A stretch of 64,000 nucleotides of DNA, taken from NCBI RefSeq assembly GCF_030403505.1, contig NZ_JAUEMJ010000004.1:372001-436000 (forward strand). The letters are read 5' to 3'. A program made the position numbers and the translations under genes. A model generated the notes under the pieces. The model was not told the DNA's origin and made no database searches. It saw only the letters and a program-made list of their open reading frames with translations. Positions 50,148-59,039 of this stretch are shown piece after piece; position 1 is the stretch's first letter, and the number at the start of each line of letters is the position of its first letter. This DNA is from Glycomyces tritici (GTDB lineage: Bacteria; Actinomycetota; Actinomycetes; Mycobacteriales; Micromonosporaceae).

Positions 50148-52187
50148 CTAGTAGAGGGGCTGCGCCGCGTCGGTGAAGGGCTCGGGGTCGTCCGCGCCGA
50201 TGTCCTTGACGACCAGGTCCGCGAAACTCGCGGTGCTGTAAGCGGACCCGGCGCGCGCGAGCAGGCCCGCCATGCCGTGCGCGTGGGTGGCGTCCTCGGC
50301 GGTCAGGACCGGTTCGCCGTCCACGAGGCCGGTGATGCGGGTGCCTTCGAAGCGCAGGGCCAACCGGTGCCAGCGCGGGCCGGGCGCGTCGAGCGCGGCC
50401 GAGGCGAGGGTGCGTTCGCCGCCGGGGTCGCGGTCGTTCGCGGCGGCGATGATGGCCTGCTGCTCGGCGTCGCCGACGAGCTCGGCCTTGTCCTCCTTGC
50501 CGTTCACGAGCGCGAGCCGGCAGGTCCCGTCGGCGGACAGCTCGAGCAGGTAGCACTTGGGAACGAACCCGTAGCCGGTGCCGACGTGGTTGACCCGGCC
50601 CATGACGGCCGCGGTCTCGCCCGCTTCGAGCCGCACGCGGACGCCGACCTCGTAGTCGTCCCAGTGCTCGTCGCCGATGATGGTGTACGGCAGCCAGTCC
50701 GGCGACCACGAGTGCGGCGCGTGCGGTACGGCCTGGCGCACGAGCGTGCCGCGGCCGTCGGGGTCGGGCGCGAGTTCGAAGGCGCCTGCGATGTCGGCGG
50801 TGTAGCGCGGCAGGAGCCCGCGCGCGGCGGGGTCGGCGTAGCCGTCGAAGGTGTCCCGGTAGGGGAAGGGGAACGGCCGGCTCGCCGGCACGTCCTCGAA
50901 GCCGCCCTTGCGCTGGCCGGTGGTGGTCGACAGGGAGTAGACGGCGTCGGGCGCCAGTTCGACGTCGAACGCGCCGTCCACGGGAGTGATGTCTCCGATG
51001 TGGATGAACTGTTCCTCGGCGGTGCTGCGCCACACGGTGACCGGTGTGTCGGCGAGGCCGTCGCCGATGCGCAGGTGCAGCCGCTGCGGGCCCTCGGCGT
51101 CCTTGGTCTCGGCGATGAGGCTGTAGTCGCCCGTCTCGGAGCGGAGGGCGACGACGCTGCCGCCGCCGTCCAGGAGTGTCGAGGCGTCGTGCAGGTAGGT
51201 CCAGCCGAGCTCAGTGAACTGTCCGTAATGGGCGTATCCCCAGAGTGCTTCGCGCACGGTGTAGTGGCCGCTCCACGGTTCGCGGGCGACGACCATCGCC
51301 GGCTCCTCCGGGTAGGGCTCGACCGGGTAGACCCCCGCGATGTCGTACCAGAGCACCACTTTCGTGGCTCCGTGGAGCAGGTAGTTCTCGTTGAAGCACT
51401 CGACGATGCCGATGAGGCAGTCGAAGCCGGGCCGGTAGACGTGGTCCTCGGTGTTCCAGATCGGCTTGCCGGTGGCCTCGGACCACGCGCGCACTTCGGG
51501 GGACGAGCCGGAGCCCTCGCCGCCGTACATGACGTGGCCGCCGAGCACGTCGATCGCTCGGGCCGCTTCGGGGTCGCGCTGCAGGTCCTCGATGAAGTCG
51601 AACTTGTCGCTCGTCCAGTTGTCGAAGGCGTGCAACGCGACCGACCCGAACCCGGCCTTGTCGAGGGAGGCCTTGAGCTGCTTGGCGAACGGGATGCTCA
51701 CGCCCTTCTCGTTGCGGCAGCCGATGGCGTCGAGTTCGAGGCCGTGCGCGTCGCGCAGGATCTGCACCCAGGAGACGTAGTAGTCGGCCATGTCCTGCGA
51801 CCAGTACTCGCCGTCGCCGATCCAGCCGGGCGCGCTCCAGGCGACGGCGTCCAGGCTGAGGTTCAGGTTGCGGCGCTTGGCCTCCCGCATCACCCACCAG
51901 GTGTAGCCGCGGTGGGTGCCGAGGTCGTCAGGCGTGTGCATGTGGCTGGGCATGGAGCCCTGCGTCGAGTTGCCGTCGCCGGGGACCTCGACGAGCATGG
52001 CGCTGACCGACGCGCCGAATCGCGGCGCGAACACCAGGTCCAGGATCTGGCTGCGCTGCGGCTCCGGGTAGTCCTTGAACAGCGCCGAGGTCGCGCCGCC
52101 GCCGTTGACCGCCCCGATGCCGTCGAACCGCCGGTCTTGCGGCCCGGACCGCAGCTCGATCAGTCGGGGTGTGGCTTCGCTGCTCAT
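50148..52187 (-). CDS. glycoside hydrolase family 59 (galactosylceramidase-like)
   Basis: A 679-residue protein with the galactocerebrosidase signature from its start: RRFDGIGAVNGGGATSALF, DYPEPQRSQILDLVFAPRFGAS, EVPGDGNSTQGSMPSHMHT, GYTWWVMREAKRRNLNLSL. The acid/base Glu is in LDAIGCRNEKGVSIPF (about residue 159), and the likely nucleophile Glu is in KPIWNTEDHVYRPG. A C-terminal beta-sandwich/lectin-like region (YEVGVRVRLEAGETAAVMGRV) follows, as in mammalian GALC. It would release beta-linked galactose. No signal peptide is visible (starts MSSEATPRLIEL), so it may act inside the cell on imported oligosaccharides or glycolipids. GAGGAG precedes the ATG. Confidence 0.87.
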   Translation of the reverse strand: MSSEATPRLIELRSGPQDRRFDGIGAVNGGGATSALFKDYPEPQRSQILDLVFAPRFGASVSAMLVEVPGDGNSTQGSMPSHMHTPDDLGTHRGYTWWVMREAKRRNLNLSLDAVAWSAPGWIGDGEYWSQDMADYYVSWVQILRDAHGLELDAIGCRNEKGVSIPFAKQLKASLDKAGFGSVALHAFDNWTSDKFDFIEDLQRDPEAARAIDVLGGHVMYGGEGSGSSPEVRAWSEATGKPIWNTEDHVYRPGFDCLIGIVECFNENYLLHGATKVVLWYDIAGVYPVEPYPEEPAMVVAREPWSGHYTVREALWGYAHYGQFTELGWTYLHDASTLLDGGGSVVALRSETGDYSLIAETKDAEGPQRLHLRIGDGLADTPVTVWRSTAEEQFIHIGDITPVDGAFDVELAPDAVYSLSTTTGQRKGGFEDVPASRPFPFPYRDTFDGYADPAARGLLPRYTADIAGAFELAPDPDGRGTLVRQAVPHAPHSWSPDWLPYTIIGDEHWDDYEVGVRVRLEAGETAAVMGRVNHVGTGYGFVPKCYLLELSADGTCRLALVNGKEDKAELVGDAEQQAIIAAANDRDPGGERTLASAALDAPGPRWHRLALRFEGTRITGLVDGEPVLTAEDATHAHGMAGLLARAGSAYSTASFADLVVKDIGADDPEPFTDAAQPLY

Positions 52188-52341
52188 CGCTGCTCCTCAG
52201 TTCGTGTTGCACCTGCGCGGGAGGGGATTTCCGGTGCCCGCGAAGAATGATACGAACGCGCATGCGAGCCGTCGAGGGCCGGCGGCGATGCCGAGGTTCC
52301 AACGATTTGCGCGTACGGCAACGTGAACTGTGCTAGCGCCT

Positions 52342-52356
52342 TAGCATCGGCCTATG
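52342..52356 (+). promoter_or_regulatory. -10 element and leaderless start of the cupin gene
   Basis: TAGCAT (52342-52347), 6 nt, ATG (52354). The rest of the 166-bp gap to the GH59 gene holds no other signal. Confidence 0.5.
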
Positions 52357-52692
52357 CAGATCAGCGCAGAAGGAACCGTTGTAGAGGAACTGGTGCGGGC
52401 CGCCGCGGGCTCGCCCTCCGGCAGGGCGGGGAAGACGGTGTACGGCGGCAGCGGGCGGCTCCTGGGCCAGACCCTCGTCGCCCTCAACCGCGGCGCGGTC
52501 CTGGACGACAACCCCAACCCGGGCGAGACCACTTTCCTGGTCATCCGCGGTCGCGTCCGCCTGACCGCGAACGGCGAGTCCACCACGGGCGTCCCCTTCG
52601 ACCTCATCCCCGTCCCCGACGTCGACGAGTACGACCTGGACGTGCTCGAGGACGCGGTCTTCCTCATCACGGTGGCCCGCCCGTCAGAGTGA
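52354..52692 (+). CDS. cupin domain protein
   Basis: A 112-residue single cupin barrel. GRLLGQTLVALNRGAVLDDNPNPGETTFLVIRG carries the first cupin motif, and GRVRLTANGE..PFDLIPVPD the second. The usual metal-binding histidines are replaced (DDNPNPGETT), so it is probably not an active metalloenzyme. Similar short cupins are common in actinomycetes, with unknown roles. Confidence 0.75.
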   Translation: MQISAEGTVVEELVRAAAGSPSGRAGKTVYGGSGRLLGQTLVALNRGAVLDDNPNPGETTFLVIRGRVRLTANGESTTGVPFDLIPVPDVDEYDLDVLEDAVFLITVARPSE

Positions 52693-52716
52693 GTCGGGGC
52701 CGGTTCCCCGGGTGCA

Positions 52717-53517
52717 CTAGCCCAGCAGGGCATCGCGGTGCGCCGCCAGTTTCGCGGCGGCCGTTATGAAGCCCCGATCGTGCCGTTCGCGGCGCTGCGC
52801 CTCGAAGTGCGGGTCGCCGGCCTTGATGCGATGCCGCAGGAACACGCCGGTCGAGTGCAGCCGCAGGATCGCGTCGTCCACGACGTCCTCCGGGTCGAGC
52901 CCGCCGTAGGCCTCGCACAGGAGCGCGAGCCGGGCCCGCCGGTCCGGCGGGCGGTCCCATCCCCAGTTCGAGATGTCCCCGCCCGAGTGGAACGGCACGA
53001 ACTGGTGCGCGAGGTAGGCCATGTCCCAGGACCGGGTCATCGGCCCGGCCGCGTCCCAGTCGATGATGCCTTTGACCTCGGTGCCCTCGAACACGATGTT
53101 CCACGGGGCCAGGTCGCCGTGCCCGATGATCGACGCGTCCCGGACGGGCCGGCAGGTCTCGAGCGGATGCCATGCGAAGTCCCCGCGCCCGGCAAAGGAC
53201 GCCGAGAGGTCGTGGACCGTGCGGACGGCCTGCGCCACCGACACGAGCGCCTCCTCGGACCGCAGGGCCTCGGTCAGCGGCGGATAGCCGGTGTTGCCCG
53301 GAATGTAGGAGAGCCGCTCGTGCCGCTCGGACGCCTCGAGCACCCTCGGGGTGAGTGCGCAGCCCTGGCCCTCGAAATGCCGCAGCAGCGCAAGGGAACC
53401 CGAGTTGCCCACGGTCGGGTGCCGCACCACGGTGTCGCCCTCGCGGCGCACGTTCGCGAACCGGCCCCGCGCCATCGCGTCCTCGATCGGATCGTCGGGC
53501 GGGTCCTCTTGGTCCAT
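52717..53517 (-). CDS. aminoglycoside phosphotransferase (APH) family kinase
   Basis: A 266-residue protein of the APH/choline-kinase fold. The catalytic loop is DASIIGHGDLAPWNIVFEG (HGDxxxxN) and the metal-binding segment is KGIIDWDAAGPMTRSWDMAYL. N-terminal strands with ANVRREGDTVVRHPTVG would bind ATP. Many such proteins phosphorylate antibiotics or small alcohols, and the substrate here is unknown. Start at ATG 53517; upstream in-frame codons lie in a repeat-rich promoter region shared with phoD. Confidence 0.82.
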   Translation of the reverse strand: MDQEDPPDDPIEDAMARGRFANVRREGDTVVRHPTVGNSGSLALLRHFEGQGCALTPRVLEASERHERLSYIPGNTGYPPLTEALRSEEALVSVAQAVRTVHDLSASFAGRGDFAWHPLETCRPVRDASIIGHGDLAPWNIVFEGTEVKGIIDWDAAGPMTRSWDMAYLAHQFVPFHSGGDISNWGWDRPPDRRARLALLCEAYGGLDPEDVVDDAILRLHSTGVFLRHRIKAGDPHFEAQRRERHDRGFITAAAKLAAHRDALLG

Positions 53518-53552
53518 CGTCGGTCCGATCTCGATGCGGTTCAGGGGTGGGG

Positions 53553-53573
53553 CCGATCGTATCGACCGATCGG
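53553..53573. promoter_or_regulatory. CCGATCG inverted repeat between APH and phoD genes
   Basis: CCGATCG (53553-53559) and CGATCGG (53567-53573), 7-bp arms with a 7-bp spacer. Further CCGATCGG/TGATCGG copies occur at about 53622-53641. It is a possible operator for one or both divergent genes. Confidence 0.45.
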
Positions 53574-53724
53574 CGCCGAAGAGACCGCCGCTGCCCGGGA
53601 CCGCCGGCGTTCGGGCGCGCTGTCCGATCGGACCTGATCGGTGCAACCTTTCTCCGAACCGGTTGCGTCTGTACTGCTATGCGTCGCCGCCGCGGCGCGG
53701 ACTCCACGTGAAAGGGGCACTGCT

Positions 53725-55230
53725 GTGCGTTTGAACCGACGTCGAATGCTGGCCGCAGGGGCCGGGAGCGCGATCGCGCTCGGTACGCCAGGGATCTCGT
53801 TCGCGGCCTCCCGGCCGCAGTTGACGCACGGCGTCCAGTCCGGGGACGTCGGCGACCGCGGCGCGGTCGTGTGGACGCGGGCGGACCGGAGCTCGCAGAT
53901 GCGGGTCGAGCTCGCGAAGCGCCCGGACTTCAAGCACGCCAGGACGATCACCGGCCCGGTCCTCACGGAGGCGACCGACTTCACCGGGAAGCTCCGCCTG
54001 AACGGGCTGCAGCCGGGCCGCACCTACCACTACCGGATCACCGCCGCGGCCGACCACTGCTCGGCGCCGCTCGAGGGCTCGTTCACGACCGCCTCGGACG
54101 AGCCGGCCGACATCCGCTTCCAGTGGTCGGGCGACCTCGCCGGCCAGGGCTGGGGCATCAACCCCGATCTGGGCGGCTACCGGATCTTCGACACCATGGC
54201 GGCGTCCGAACCCGACTTCTTCCTGTGCTCGGGCGACTTCATCTACGCGGACAACCCGATCAAGGCCGAGGTCGTGCAGCCGGACGGCACGGTCTGGCGC
54301 AACGTCACCACCGAGGGCAAGTCCAAAGTGGCCGAGACCCTCCAGGAGTTCCGGGCCCAGTTCCAGTACAACCTCATCGACGAGAACCTCCGCGACTACC
54401 TCGCGAAGGTCCCGATGGTGAACCAGTGGGACGACCACGAAGTGGTCAACAACTGGTACCCCGGCGAGATCCTGGACCTGCCCGAGTACACCGAGAAGCG
54501 GGTCGACGTGCTGGCCTCCCGCGCGCGCCAGGCGTTCGCCGAGTACACGCCGGGCGCGGTCGGGCTCAACCCGGACGGGCGGATCTACCGCAAGATCGCC
54601 TACGGGCCGCTGATGGACCTGTTCGTGCTCGACATGCGCACCTACAAGGACGCCAACGGCGCCAACAACGCCCCCGAGGGCGGTCGGCTCCTCGGCGACG
54701 AGCAGCGCGAATGGCTCAAGACCGAACTCGCCGCCTCGACCGCCACGTGGAAGATCATCGCCGCCGACCTGCCGATCGGCCTGATCATCGGCGACGGCAC
54801 CAACATCTACGAGGGCATCGCCCAGCGGAACAACGGCGCCCCGCTCGGACGCGAGACCGACATCGCCGACGTCCTCGCCCACTGCCACCGCGGCGGCATC
54901 CGCAACCTGGTGTGGCTGACCGCCGACGTCCACTACACCGCCGCCCACCACTACAGCCCCGACCGCGCCGCGTTCCAGGACTTCGACCCGTTCTGGGAGT
55001 TCGTCTCCGGGCCGCTGAACGCGGGCTCGTTCGGGCCCGGCCGCCTCGACGCGACCTTCGGTCCGCAGGTGGTCTTCCAGAAGCCGCCGCCGGCCGCCAA
55101 CACCAACCCGGCCGTGGGGTACCAGTTCTTCGGCGAGGTGTTCATCGACGCCGAGACCGAGGTGTGCGAGGTGACCCTGAAGGACCTGGACGGCAACGAC
55201 CTCTTCACCCAGGCGATAACACCGTCCTGA
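53725..55230 (+). CDS. phoD: Tat-exported alkaline phosphatase D
   Basis: A 501-residue secreted phosphodiesterase/phosphomonoesterase. The twin-arginine signal LNRRRMLAAGAGSAIALG is at the N-terminus. An N-terminal PhoD domain (LTHGVQSGDVGDRGAVVWTRA) precedes the metallophosphatase core with FFLCSGDFIYADNP, VNQWDDHEVVNNWYPG and WLTADVHYTAAHHY, which supply the Fe/Ca ligands. It would release phosphate from teichoic acids or nucleic acids outside the cell. GTG 53725 has AAAGGGG 8 nt upstream. No PHO box was identified with confidence. Confidence 0.93.
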   Translation: MRLNRRRMLAAGAGSAIALGTPGISFAASRPQLTHGVQSGDVGDRGAVVWTRADRSSQMRVELAKRPDFKHARTITGPVLTEATDFTGKLRLNGLQPGRTYHYRITAAADHCSAPLEGSFTTASDEPADIRFQWSGDLAGQGWGINPDLGGYRIFDTMAASEPDFFLCSGDFIYADNPIKAEVVQPDGTVWRNVTTEGKSKVAETLQEFRAQFQYNLIDENLRDYLAKVPMVNQWDDHEVVNNWYPGEILDLPEYTEKRVDVLASRARQAFAEYTPGAVGLNPDGRIYRKIAYGPLMDLFVLDMRTYKDANGANNAPEGGRLLGDEQREWLKTELAASTATWKIIAADLPIGLIIGDGTNIYEGIAQRNNGAPLGRETDIADVLAHCHRGGIRNLVWLTADVHYTAAHHYSPDRAAFQDFDPFWEFVSGPLNAGSFGPGRLDATFGPQVVFQKPPPAANTNPAVGYQFFGEVFIDAETEVCEVTLKDLDGNDLFTQAITPS

Positions 55231-55255
55231 TAGCACTATTCGCCGAACGCCGACG

Positions 55256-55284
55256 GCCCCGCCGGTCCTGCAGACCGGCGGGGC
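55256..55284. terminator. phoD terminator
   Basis: GCCCCGCCGGTC/GACCGGCGGGGC, a 12-bp perfect stem with a CTGCA loop, followed by TTCGCTATAG. Confidence 0.85.
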
Positions 55285-55428
55285 TTCGCTATAGAGGACG
55301 AGGCGGGGGCGACCGCGGTCGGCCCGTCCCTCCGATCGACGTGCCGCCGCTCGCCTCCCACTCGCCGCCCGTTCCCCGACCGGCCGCATATGAATTTATG
55401 TATATCGATGTTTTGGCGGCTGGAACCC

Positions 55429-55458
55429 TTGTCCTCCAGCGGATCGGGACCGGATAAT
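55429..55458 (+). promoter_or_regulatory. promoter of the deacetylase gene
   Basis: TTGTCC (55429-55434), 18 bp, GATAAT (55453-55458). An unusually A/T-rich patch (55385-55413, including TATGAATTTATGTATAT) lies upstream. The rest of the gap after phoD holds no gene. Confidence 0.5.
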
Positions 55459-55526
55459 TGCAGGCCCGGGACGCCGCCGGCACCCGCCGCCCGGCGCCTC
55501 CTGGCGACACCCCAAGGAGGCCGATC

Positions 55527-56606
55527 ATGCGAAGTCGCATGAGCACGCTCATCGCCGCCCTGTCCGCCCTCGTCATCGCCATCGGCACCGCCGCCGTCAT
55601 GCTCGTCGCCGCCGCCCCGGCACAGGCGCAGACCTGCAACGGCTACGTCGCGCTGACCTTCGACGACGGACCCCGCTCGAGCACCACCACCAGGCTGCTC
55701 AACACCCTGACGGCCAACGGCCTCCGGGCGACCATGTTCAACGTCGGGCGCGAGGTCGCCGCCAACCCCGCGCTCGCCCGCGCACAAGTCAACGCGGGCA
55801 TGTGGATCGCCAACCACACGCAGACCCACACCGACCTCACCAAGCTGAACACCACCCAGATCGCCCAGGAGATCTCCAGCGCCCAGCAGGCGATACGGCA
55901 GGCCACCGGCATCACCCCGACCCTGTTCCGGCCGCCGTACGGCGCCACCAACGCCACGGTCAAGTCCATCGCGAACCAGCAAGGGCTCACCGAGATCCTC
56001 TGGACCGTCGACTCGTTCGACTGGAACTCCGCCACCACCAGCGCGCAGATCGTGCAGAACGTCCGCAGCGTCCAGAACGGCGGCGTCGTCCTCATGCACG
56101 ACCTGTACCAGAGCACGCTCGACGCGATCCCGCAGATCGCCGCCGACCTGCGCGCACGCGGGCTGTGCACGGGGATGATCTCCCCGGCCACCGGCAAGGC
56201 CGTCGCCCCCGACGGCTCCGGCAACGGCACCTGGACCGACATGCTGCGCAGCAACTCGGCCGGGAAGTGCATCGACGTGCCCGGCGGCAACGCCGCCAAC
56301 GGCGCGAAGGTCCAGCTCTACACCTGCCACGAAGGCTCGAACCAGCAGTTCACCTACACTGCGGCGCAAGAACTGCGGGTCCTCGGCAAGTGCCTCGAGA
56401 CGACCTCGGGGAGCAACGGCACGCAGGTGCAGATCAACGCGTGCGCCAACACTTCGGGCCAGAAGTGGACGTTCGGCTCCGACGGGACGATCCGCAGCGC
56501 CGGGTACGCGAACGCGTGCCTGGACGTCTACAGCTCCTCCGACGGCGCCCCGGTCCAGCTCTACAGCTGCTGGGGCGGCGACAACCAGAAGTGGACCCGC
56601 GTCTGA
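55527..56606 (+). CDS. secreted CE4 polysaccharide deacetylase with ricin-type CBM13
   Basis: A 359-residue exported enzyme. The signal peptide (MSTLIAALSALVIAIGTAAVMLVAAAPAQA) is followed by a NodB domain with the catalytic motifs VALTFDDGP, IANHTQTHTDL (metal HxxxH), FRPPYGATN and VLMHDLYQ. A C-terminal beta-trefoil (residues ~230-359) has CIDVPGGNAANGAKVQLYTC and QKWTR repeats. It removes acetyl groups from chitin, peptidoglycan or xylan; TFDDGP with HTQTHTD is common in peptidoglycan/chitin deacetylases. AAGGAGG precedes the ATG at 55527. Confidence 0.92.
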   Translation: MRSRMSTLIAALSALVIAIGTAAVMLVAAAPAQAQTCNGYVALTFDDGPRSSTTTRLLNTLTANGLRATMFNVGREVAANPALARAQVNAGMWIANHTQTHTDLTKLNTTQIAQEISSAQQAIRQATGITPTLFRPPYGATNATVKSIANQQGLTEILWTVDSFDWNSATTSAQIVQNVRSVQNGGVVLMHDLYQSTLDAIPQIAADLRARGLCTGMISPATGKAVAPDGSGNGTWTDMLRSNSAGKCIDVPGGNAANGAKVQLYTCHEGSNQQFTYTAAQELRVLGKCLETTSGSNGTQVQINACANTSGQKWTFGSDGTIRSAGYANACLDVYSSSDGAPVQLYSCWGGDNQKWTRV

Positions 56607-56740
56607 CCGGCGGCGCCGAGCACCGGCCGGGCCGCCGAACCCGCGGCCGGGCGGCGCACTCGCGCCATCCACTTCCGACACCGACACGCACGGCGCAGGC
56701 CGCCCGGCCTGCACCGCCACCTCGAGACAAGGAAGCCTTC

Positions 56741-58063
56741 ATGGCAGCTGCCCTCCGATGGCGCCGCACGACGGCGACGGCACTGGCCCTGATCATCGCG
56801 ATCACGGCCGCGCTCCTCGCACTGTCCGGCCCCAGACCCGCCTACGCCGCGCAGCTGACCCAGATCAGCGGCTTCGGCAGCAACCCCGGCAACCTCGGCA
56901 TGTACCTGTACGTGCCCGACAACGTCACCGCGAACCCCGCGATCGTGGTCGGCAACCACTGGTGCGGCGGCTCCGGCCCCGACTTCTACAACGGCTCGCA
57001 ATTCGACGAGCAGGCGAACCAGTACGGCTTCATCGTCATCTACCCCTCGGTGACCCGCGCCAGCAAGTGCTTCGACGTCGCGTCCCAGGCCTCGCTCTCG
57101 GGCACCGGCGGCGACTCCGTCAGCATCAAGTCGATGGTCGACCATGTCATCGCCAACTACGGGGCCGACCGGAACCGCGTCTTCGCCGCCGGCGTCTCCT
57201 CCGGCGCGATGATGACCAACGTCCTGCTCGGGGTCTACCCCGAGGTCTTCAAGGCCGGCGCGGCGTTCGCCGGGGTGCCCTACACCTGCTTCGCGACCGG
57301 CAACGGCTCGGAATGGAACTCCGAGTGCTCGGAGGGCCGGATCAACCGCACGCCGCAGCAGTGGGGCGACGCGGTCCGCAACGCCAATCCCGGTTACACC
57401 GGGCCGTGGCCGCGGATGCAGTTGTGGCACGGCGTCAACGACGACGTGCTGCGCTACCCGAACTTCCAAGAGCAGATCGACCAGTGGACCAACGTGAACG
57501 GCACCGACCAGGTCGCCGACTACACCGACGCCCCGCAGGCGAACTGGACCCGCACGCGCTACGGCGGCACCGGCGGCCAGGCGCTCGTCGAGGCGATCAG
57601 CATGGGCGACCAGGCCCACAACATCCCCCACCCGATCACCGAGACCCTCCGCTTCTTCGGCCTCACCGGTCAGCAGGCGGGCACCACCGCGATCGTCGGC
57701 GCCGCCTCCAACCGCTGCGCCGACCTCCCCGGCGCCGCCACCGCGAACGGCACCCAGGCGCAGCTGTGGGACTGCAACCAGCGCGCCAACCAGGCGTTCA
57801 CCCGCACCGCCGCAGGCGAACTGAGGGTCGGCGGCAAATGCCTCGACGCCTCGGGCTGGGGCACGACCAACGGCACCAAGGCCGTGGTCTGGGACTGCTC
57901 GGGCGGCGCCAACCAGCGCTGGAACGTGAACGCGAACGGCACCATCACCAACGTCCACAACGGACTCTGCTTGGACGCCAGCGGCGCGGCCACCGCCAAC
58001 GGCACTCCGCTCGTCCTCTGGACCTGCAACGGCGGCGCCAACCAGCGCTGGACCCTCAGATGA
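56741..58063 (+). CDS. secreted PHB-depolymerase/CE1-type esterase with CBM13
   Basis: A 440-residue exported alpha/beta hydrolase. Signal peptide TTATALALIIAITAALLALSGPRPAYA; catalytic Ser in FAAGVSSGAMMTNVLLG (GxSSG); His in ISMGDQAHNIPHP; the oxyanion region is VVGNHWCGGSGPDF. The family includes acetylxylan and feruloyl esterases as well as PHB depolymerases; the C-terminal ricin-type trefoil (CLDASGWGTTNGTKAVVWDCSGGANQRW) favours a plant-polysaccharide ester. It lies 134 bp after the deacetylase gene on the same strand and may be cotranscribed. Confidence 0.9.
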   Translation: MAAALRWRRTTATALALIIAITAALLALSGPRPAYAAQLTQISGFGSNPGNLGMYLYVPDNVTANPAIVVGNHWCGGSGPDFYNGSQFDEQANQYGFIVIYPSVTRASKCFDVASQASLSGTGGDSVSIKSMVDHVIANYGADRNRVFAAGVSSGAMMTNVLLGVYPEVFKAGAAFAGVPYTCFATGNGSEWNSECSEGRINRTPQQWGDAVRNANPGYTGPWPRMQLWHGVNDDVLRYPNFQEQIDQWTNVNGTDQVADYTDAPQANWTRTRYGGTGGQALVEAISMGDQAHNIPHPITETLRFFGLTGQQAGTTAIVGAASNRCADLPGAATANGTQAQLWDCNQRANQAFTRTAAGELRVGGKCLDASGWGTTNGTKAVVWDCSGGANQRWNVNANGTITNVHNGLCLDASGAATANGTPLVLWTCNGGANQRWTLR

Positions 58064-58068
58064 AGCCC

Positions 58069-58099
58069 GGGCGGCCGCGGCCCACAGTCGCGGCCGCCC
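58069..58099. terminator. terminator after the esterase gene
   Basis: GGGCGGCCGCG (58069-58079) pairs with CGCGGCCGCCC (58089-58099), 9-nt loop, immediately after the stop. Confidence 0.75.
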
Positions 58100-58194
58100 C
58101 TGAAACGCACGTCTGCCGGCACTGTGTCTGGCTCTCATAGCGATCCGGGCAGCCGCCGGCTCCTCGTCGGCTCCGCCCTCGTCACGGTCGAACG

Positions 58195-58893
58195 TCAGCG
58201 TTCCGCCGGATCAATCGGGGCTGCCGCCACGGGCAGCAGCCGGTGCTCGGACATCTGGTACATCGCGATACCGCCATTGGGCGGCTGCATCCGGTGCACG
58301 TCCTTCGGTGCAACGCCCTCGACCAGCGCCCGGATGGCACGGAACGTCGTGCCGTGGGTGAAGGCCACGACGTTGGCCGACGCCGCAACGGCTTCCCGTG
58401 CTTCGGCGAGCCACGGCCGCACCCGCGCCATGACATCGGCGAGCGACTCACCGCGGGGAATCGACATGCCGAGCTCGGGGTGGCGCGACCGGTGCACGGC
58501 CTGGCGCGGGTCGTCGACGTCCATGAGCGGCGGGCGGTGGTCGAAGCCCCACCGCCACTGCGCCACCCGGTCCGCGCCGTGCACTGCAGCCAGATCGACA
58601 CGCCGCGCGCCCTCCAGGTCGCCGACATGCCGTTCGTTGATGCGCCAGTCGACGAAGTGCGTCGCCGGGCGGTGCCCGAACTGGGCCACCGCCACGGCCG
58701 CGGTCTCCGCCGACCGGCGCAGCGTGGAAACGTAGACGGTGTCCCACTGGACGCCGGTCTCGGCCAGAGCGATCCCGGCGGCCCTGCTGTCGCGGTGCCC
58801 CTGCTCGGTGAGCCCTTCATCGGCCCAACCGGTGAAGACCCCGATGCGGTTCCATTCGGTCTGACCGTGCCGCACGATGGCCAGGTACGTCAC
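58195..58893 (-). CDS. histidine phosphatase / phosphoglycerate mutase-like protein
   Basis: A 232-residue protein of the histidine phosphatase superfamily. The phospho-histidine is in LAIVRHGQTEWNRIGVFTGWADEGLTEQG (RHGQ), and the second histidine is in VVAFTHGTTFRAI. WRINERHVGDLEGARRV matches the NERHYG segment of cofactor-dependent phosphoglycerate mutase (GpmA). Its lengths and inserts are close to GpmA, but several residues differ, so it may be a GpmA paralogue acting on another phosphate ester. GTG 58893 follows GAGGAGG at 7 nt and overlaps the stop of a tiny upstream ORF. Confidence 0.82.
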   Translation of the reverse strand: MTYLAIVRHGQTEWNRIGVFTGWADEGLTEQGHRDSRAAGIALAETGVQWDTVYVSTLRRSAETAAVAVAQFGHRPATHFVDWRINERHVGDLEGARRVDLAAVHGADRVAQWRWGFDHRPPLMDVDDPRQAVHRSRHPELGMSIPRGESLADVMARVRPWLAEAREAVAASANVVAFTHGTTFRAIRALVEGVAPKDVHRMQPPNGGIAMYQMSEHRLLPVAAAPIDPAER

Positions 58894-59039
58894 CTGCCGA
58901 CCTCCTCGATGATGCGAACGACTGCGCCGCAACGCCGCACGCCGGCGATCGGCAACACGGTCACGGATGTTCCCAGAGCCGTCGTGACCTCGATGCAGAC
59001 GGCGGCCCGCAGGTCCACATCGCGTGGTGCCGGCACCAC
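58890..59039 (-). CDS. small ORF coupled to the mutase-like gene (49 aa)
   Basis: A 49-codon frame (begins MVPAPRDVDL, ends VVRIIEEVGR) whose TGA overlaps the downstream GTG as GTGA, with the downstream ribosome site inside its last codons. It has no recognised domain. It has two adjacent GTG codons but no clear ribosome site, so it could be a genuine leader/small protein or the 3' relic of a longer gene. Confidence 0.3.
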   Translation of the reverse strand: MVPAPRDVDLRAAVCIEVTTALGTSVTVLPIAGVRRCGAVVRIIEEVGR

